Shown here one piece after another: positions 63,640-64,000 of a DNA stretch of 64,000 nucleotides (positions within the stretch are counted from its first letter, which is position 1; the number at the start of each line of letters is the position of its first letter). Position numbers and translations under genes: made by a program. The notes under the pieces are model-generated. The model worked only from the letters and a program-made list of their open reading frames with translations. It had not been told where the DNA came from and searched no databases. Source of the stretch: JAMQKA01 sp043951865 (lineage in GTDB: Bacteria > Bacteroidota > Rhodothermia > Balneolales > Balneolaceae); NCBI RefSeq assembly GCF_043951865.1, contig NZ_JBINJF010000020.1, positions 1 through 64,000 on the forward strand. The letters run 5' to 3'.

Positions 63640-64000
63640 TCGTCATACGATTTCGTATGGCACCAGCGAGATTGCCTTTAATCTTACCTACTCTGATCGC
63701 GAAACGTTAGAGATTGCCGTATATCCTGATCAAGCAGTATGGGTTACGGCTCCTGATGATGCATCGTTAAACGATATTGAAGAAAAGGTCCGAAAGCGAG
63801 CCCGATGGATCGTTAAACAGAAAAGATATTTTGGAAGGTTTGAACAGACCAAGGATGAATTTGAATACATTAGTGGGGAAACACACCGGTATTTAGGGCG
63901 CCAGTATCGCCTTAAAGTTATACAAATTGAGAATGGTGAGAAGGAAACTGTTAAACTAAAAGGGCAATTTCTCCGCATCAGGACCCGCAGCAAGGAGGAC
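63578..64000 (+). CDS. YgjP-like M48-family metallopeptidase, N-terminal part (runs off the window)
   Basis: A frame shifted by one relative to hsdR opens with ATG at 63578, overlapping the hsdR end by 62 bases, and continues without a stop to the right edge (141 codons). It reads ISYGTSEIAFNLTYSDRETL, V-W-V-T-A-P, RKRARWIVKQKRYFG, and YISGETHRYLGRQYRLKVIQ, the N-terminal pattern of the YgjP/DUF45 family. The HExxH zinc site would lie beyond the window. Genes of this family often follow hsdR in type I restriction operons; their job there is unknown. Confidence 0.85.
   Translation, partial: MSSNALQKPLSNRSNPVVQTNRHTISYGTSEIAFNLTYSDRETLEIAVYPDQAVWVTAPDDASLNDIEEKVRKRARWIVKQKRYFGRFEQTKDEFEYISGETHRYLGRQYRLKVIQIENGEKETVKLKGQFLRIRTRSKED

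Overview
The window looks like a chromosomal segment from a Bacteroidota-type bacterium; the marine or halophilic Balneolota/Rhodothermota branch is my best guess. This is an inference. It rests on gene content (folP next to cdaA, SufE, split methylmalonyl-CoA mutase with MeaB, a TonB-family protein), a TAnnTTTG-type promoter upstream of the MFS gene, and weak Shine-Dalgarno sequences. No rRNA is present. The core is moderately GC-rich; both ends are visibly AT-richer and look acquired.

Region 1 (1-4742) is the right end of an integrative element. It carries a tyrosine integrase, a large element protein, an excisionase-like HTH protein, an unknown protein and a shortened phage/plasmid Rep protein. 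It abuts the last codons of mnmE, a tRNA-modification gene whose 3' end is a known attachment site for other islands.

Region 2 (4725-9516) holds housekeeping genes: mnmE, purU, a Cys/Met PLP lyase and a small membrane protein.

Region 3 (9739-25050) is a signalling cluster read on the minus strand: five histidine kinases (two giant, with an N-terminal receiver and 5 or 8 PAS domains), two stand-alone receivers, an ABM-fold monooxygenase and a cobalamin-binding protein with the W-x9-EH motif of CarH-type B12 photoreceptors. The cobalamin protein is one base from a kinase gene, so I infer a light- or B12-responsive kinase pathway. No DNA-binding output domain is encoded. A DUF559 nuclease-like gene lies in this region inside degenerate repeats.

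Region 4 (25208-52672) is mixed core: a methyltransferase, an MFS transporter, a cupin, a cold-shock protein, a hybrid kinase, SufE, a PAS-only protein, acyl-CoA dehydrogenase, mutA-mutB and meaB (with a toxin-antitoxin pair and a broken DUF559 gene inserted between mutB and meaB), a DUF4097-like protein, cdaA, folP, TonB, a DksA-like protein, a Kef-type antiporter, an alcohol dehydrogenase and an SMP-30-like lipoprotein. Small repeats with TTTGCAAAACC-type ends are scattered through it.

Region 5 (52819-64000) starts at tRNA-Arg(CCT) and is an AT-richer defence island: a PIN protein, a half-length HsdS, HsdM, HsdS, a two-gene Pycsar module (membrane effector and nucleotide cyclase), a Fic protein, a three-copy 40-bp-spaced operator-like repeat, HsdR and the start of a YgjP-like metallopeptidase. 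The Pycsar pair nested between hsdS and hsdR, with overlapping genes, is the most notable system here.
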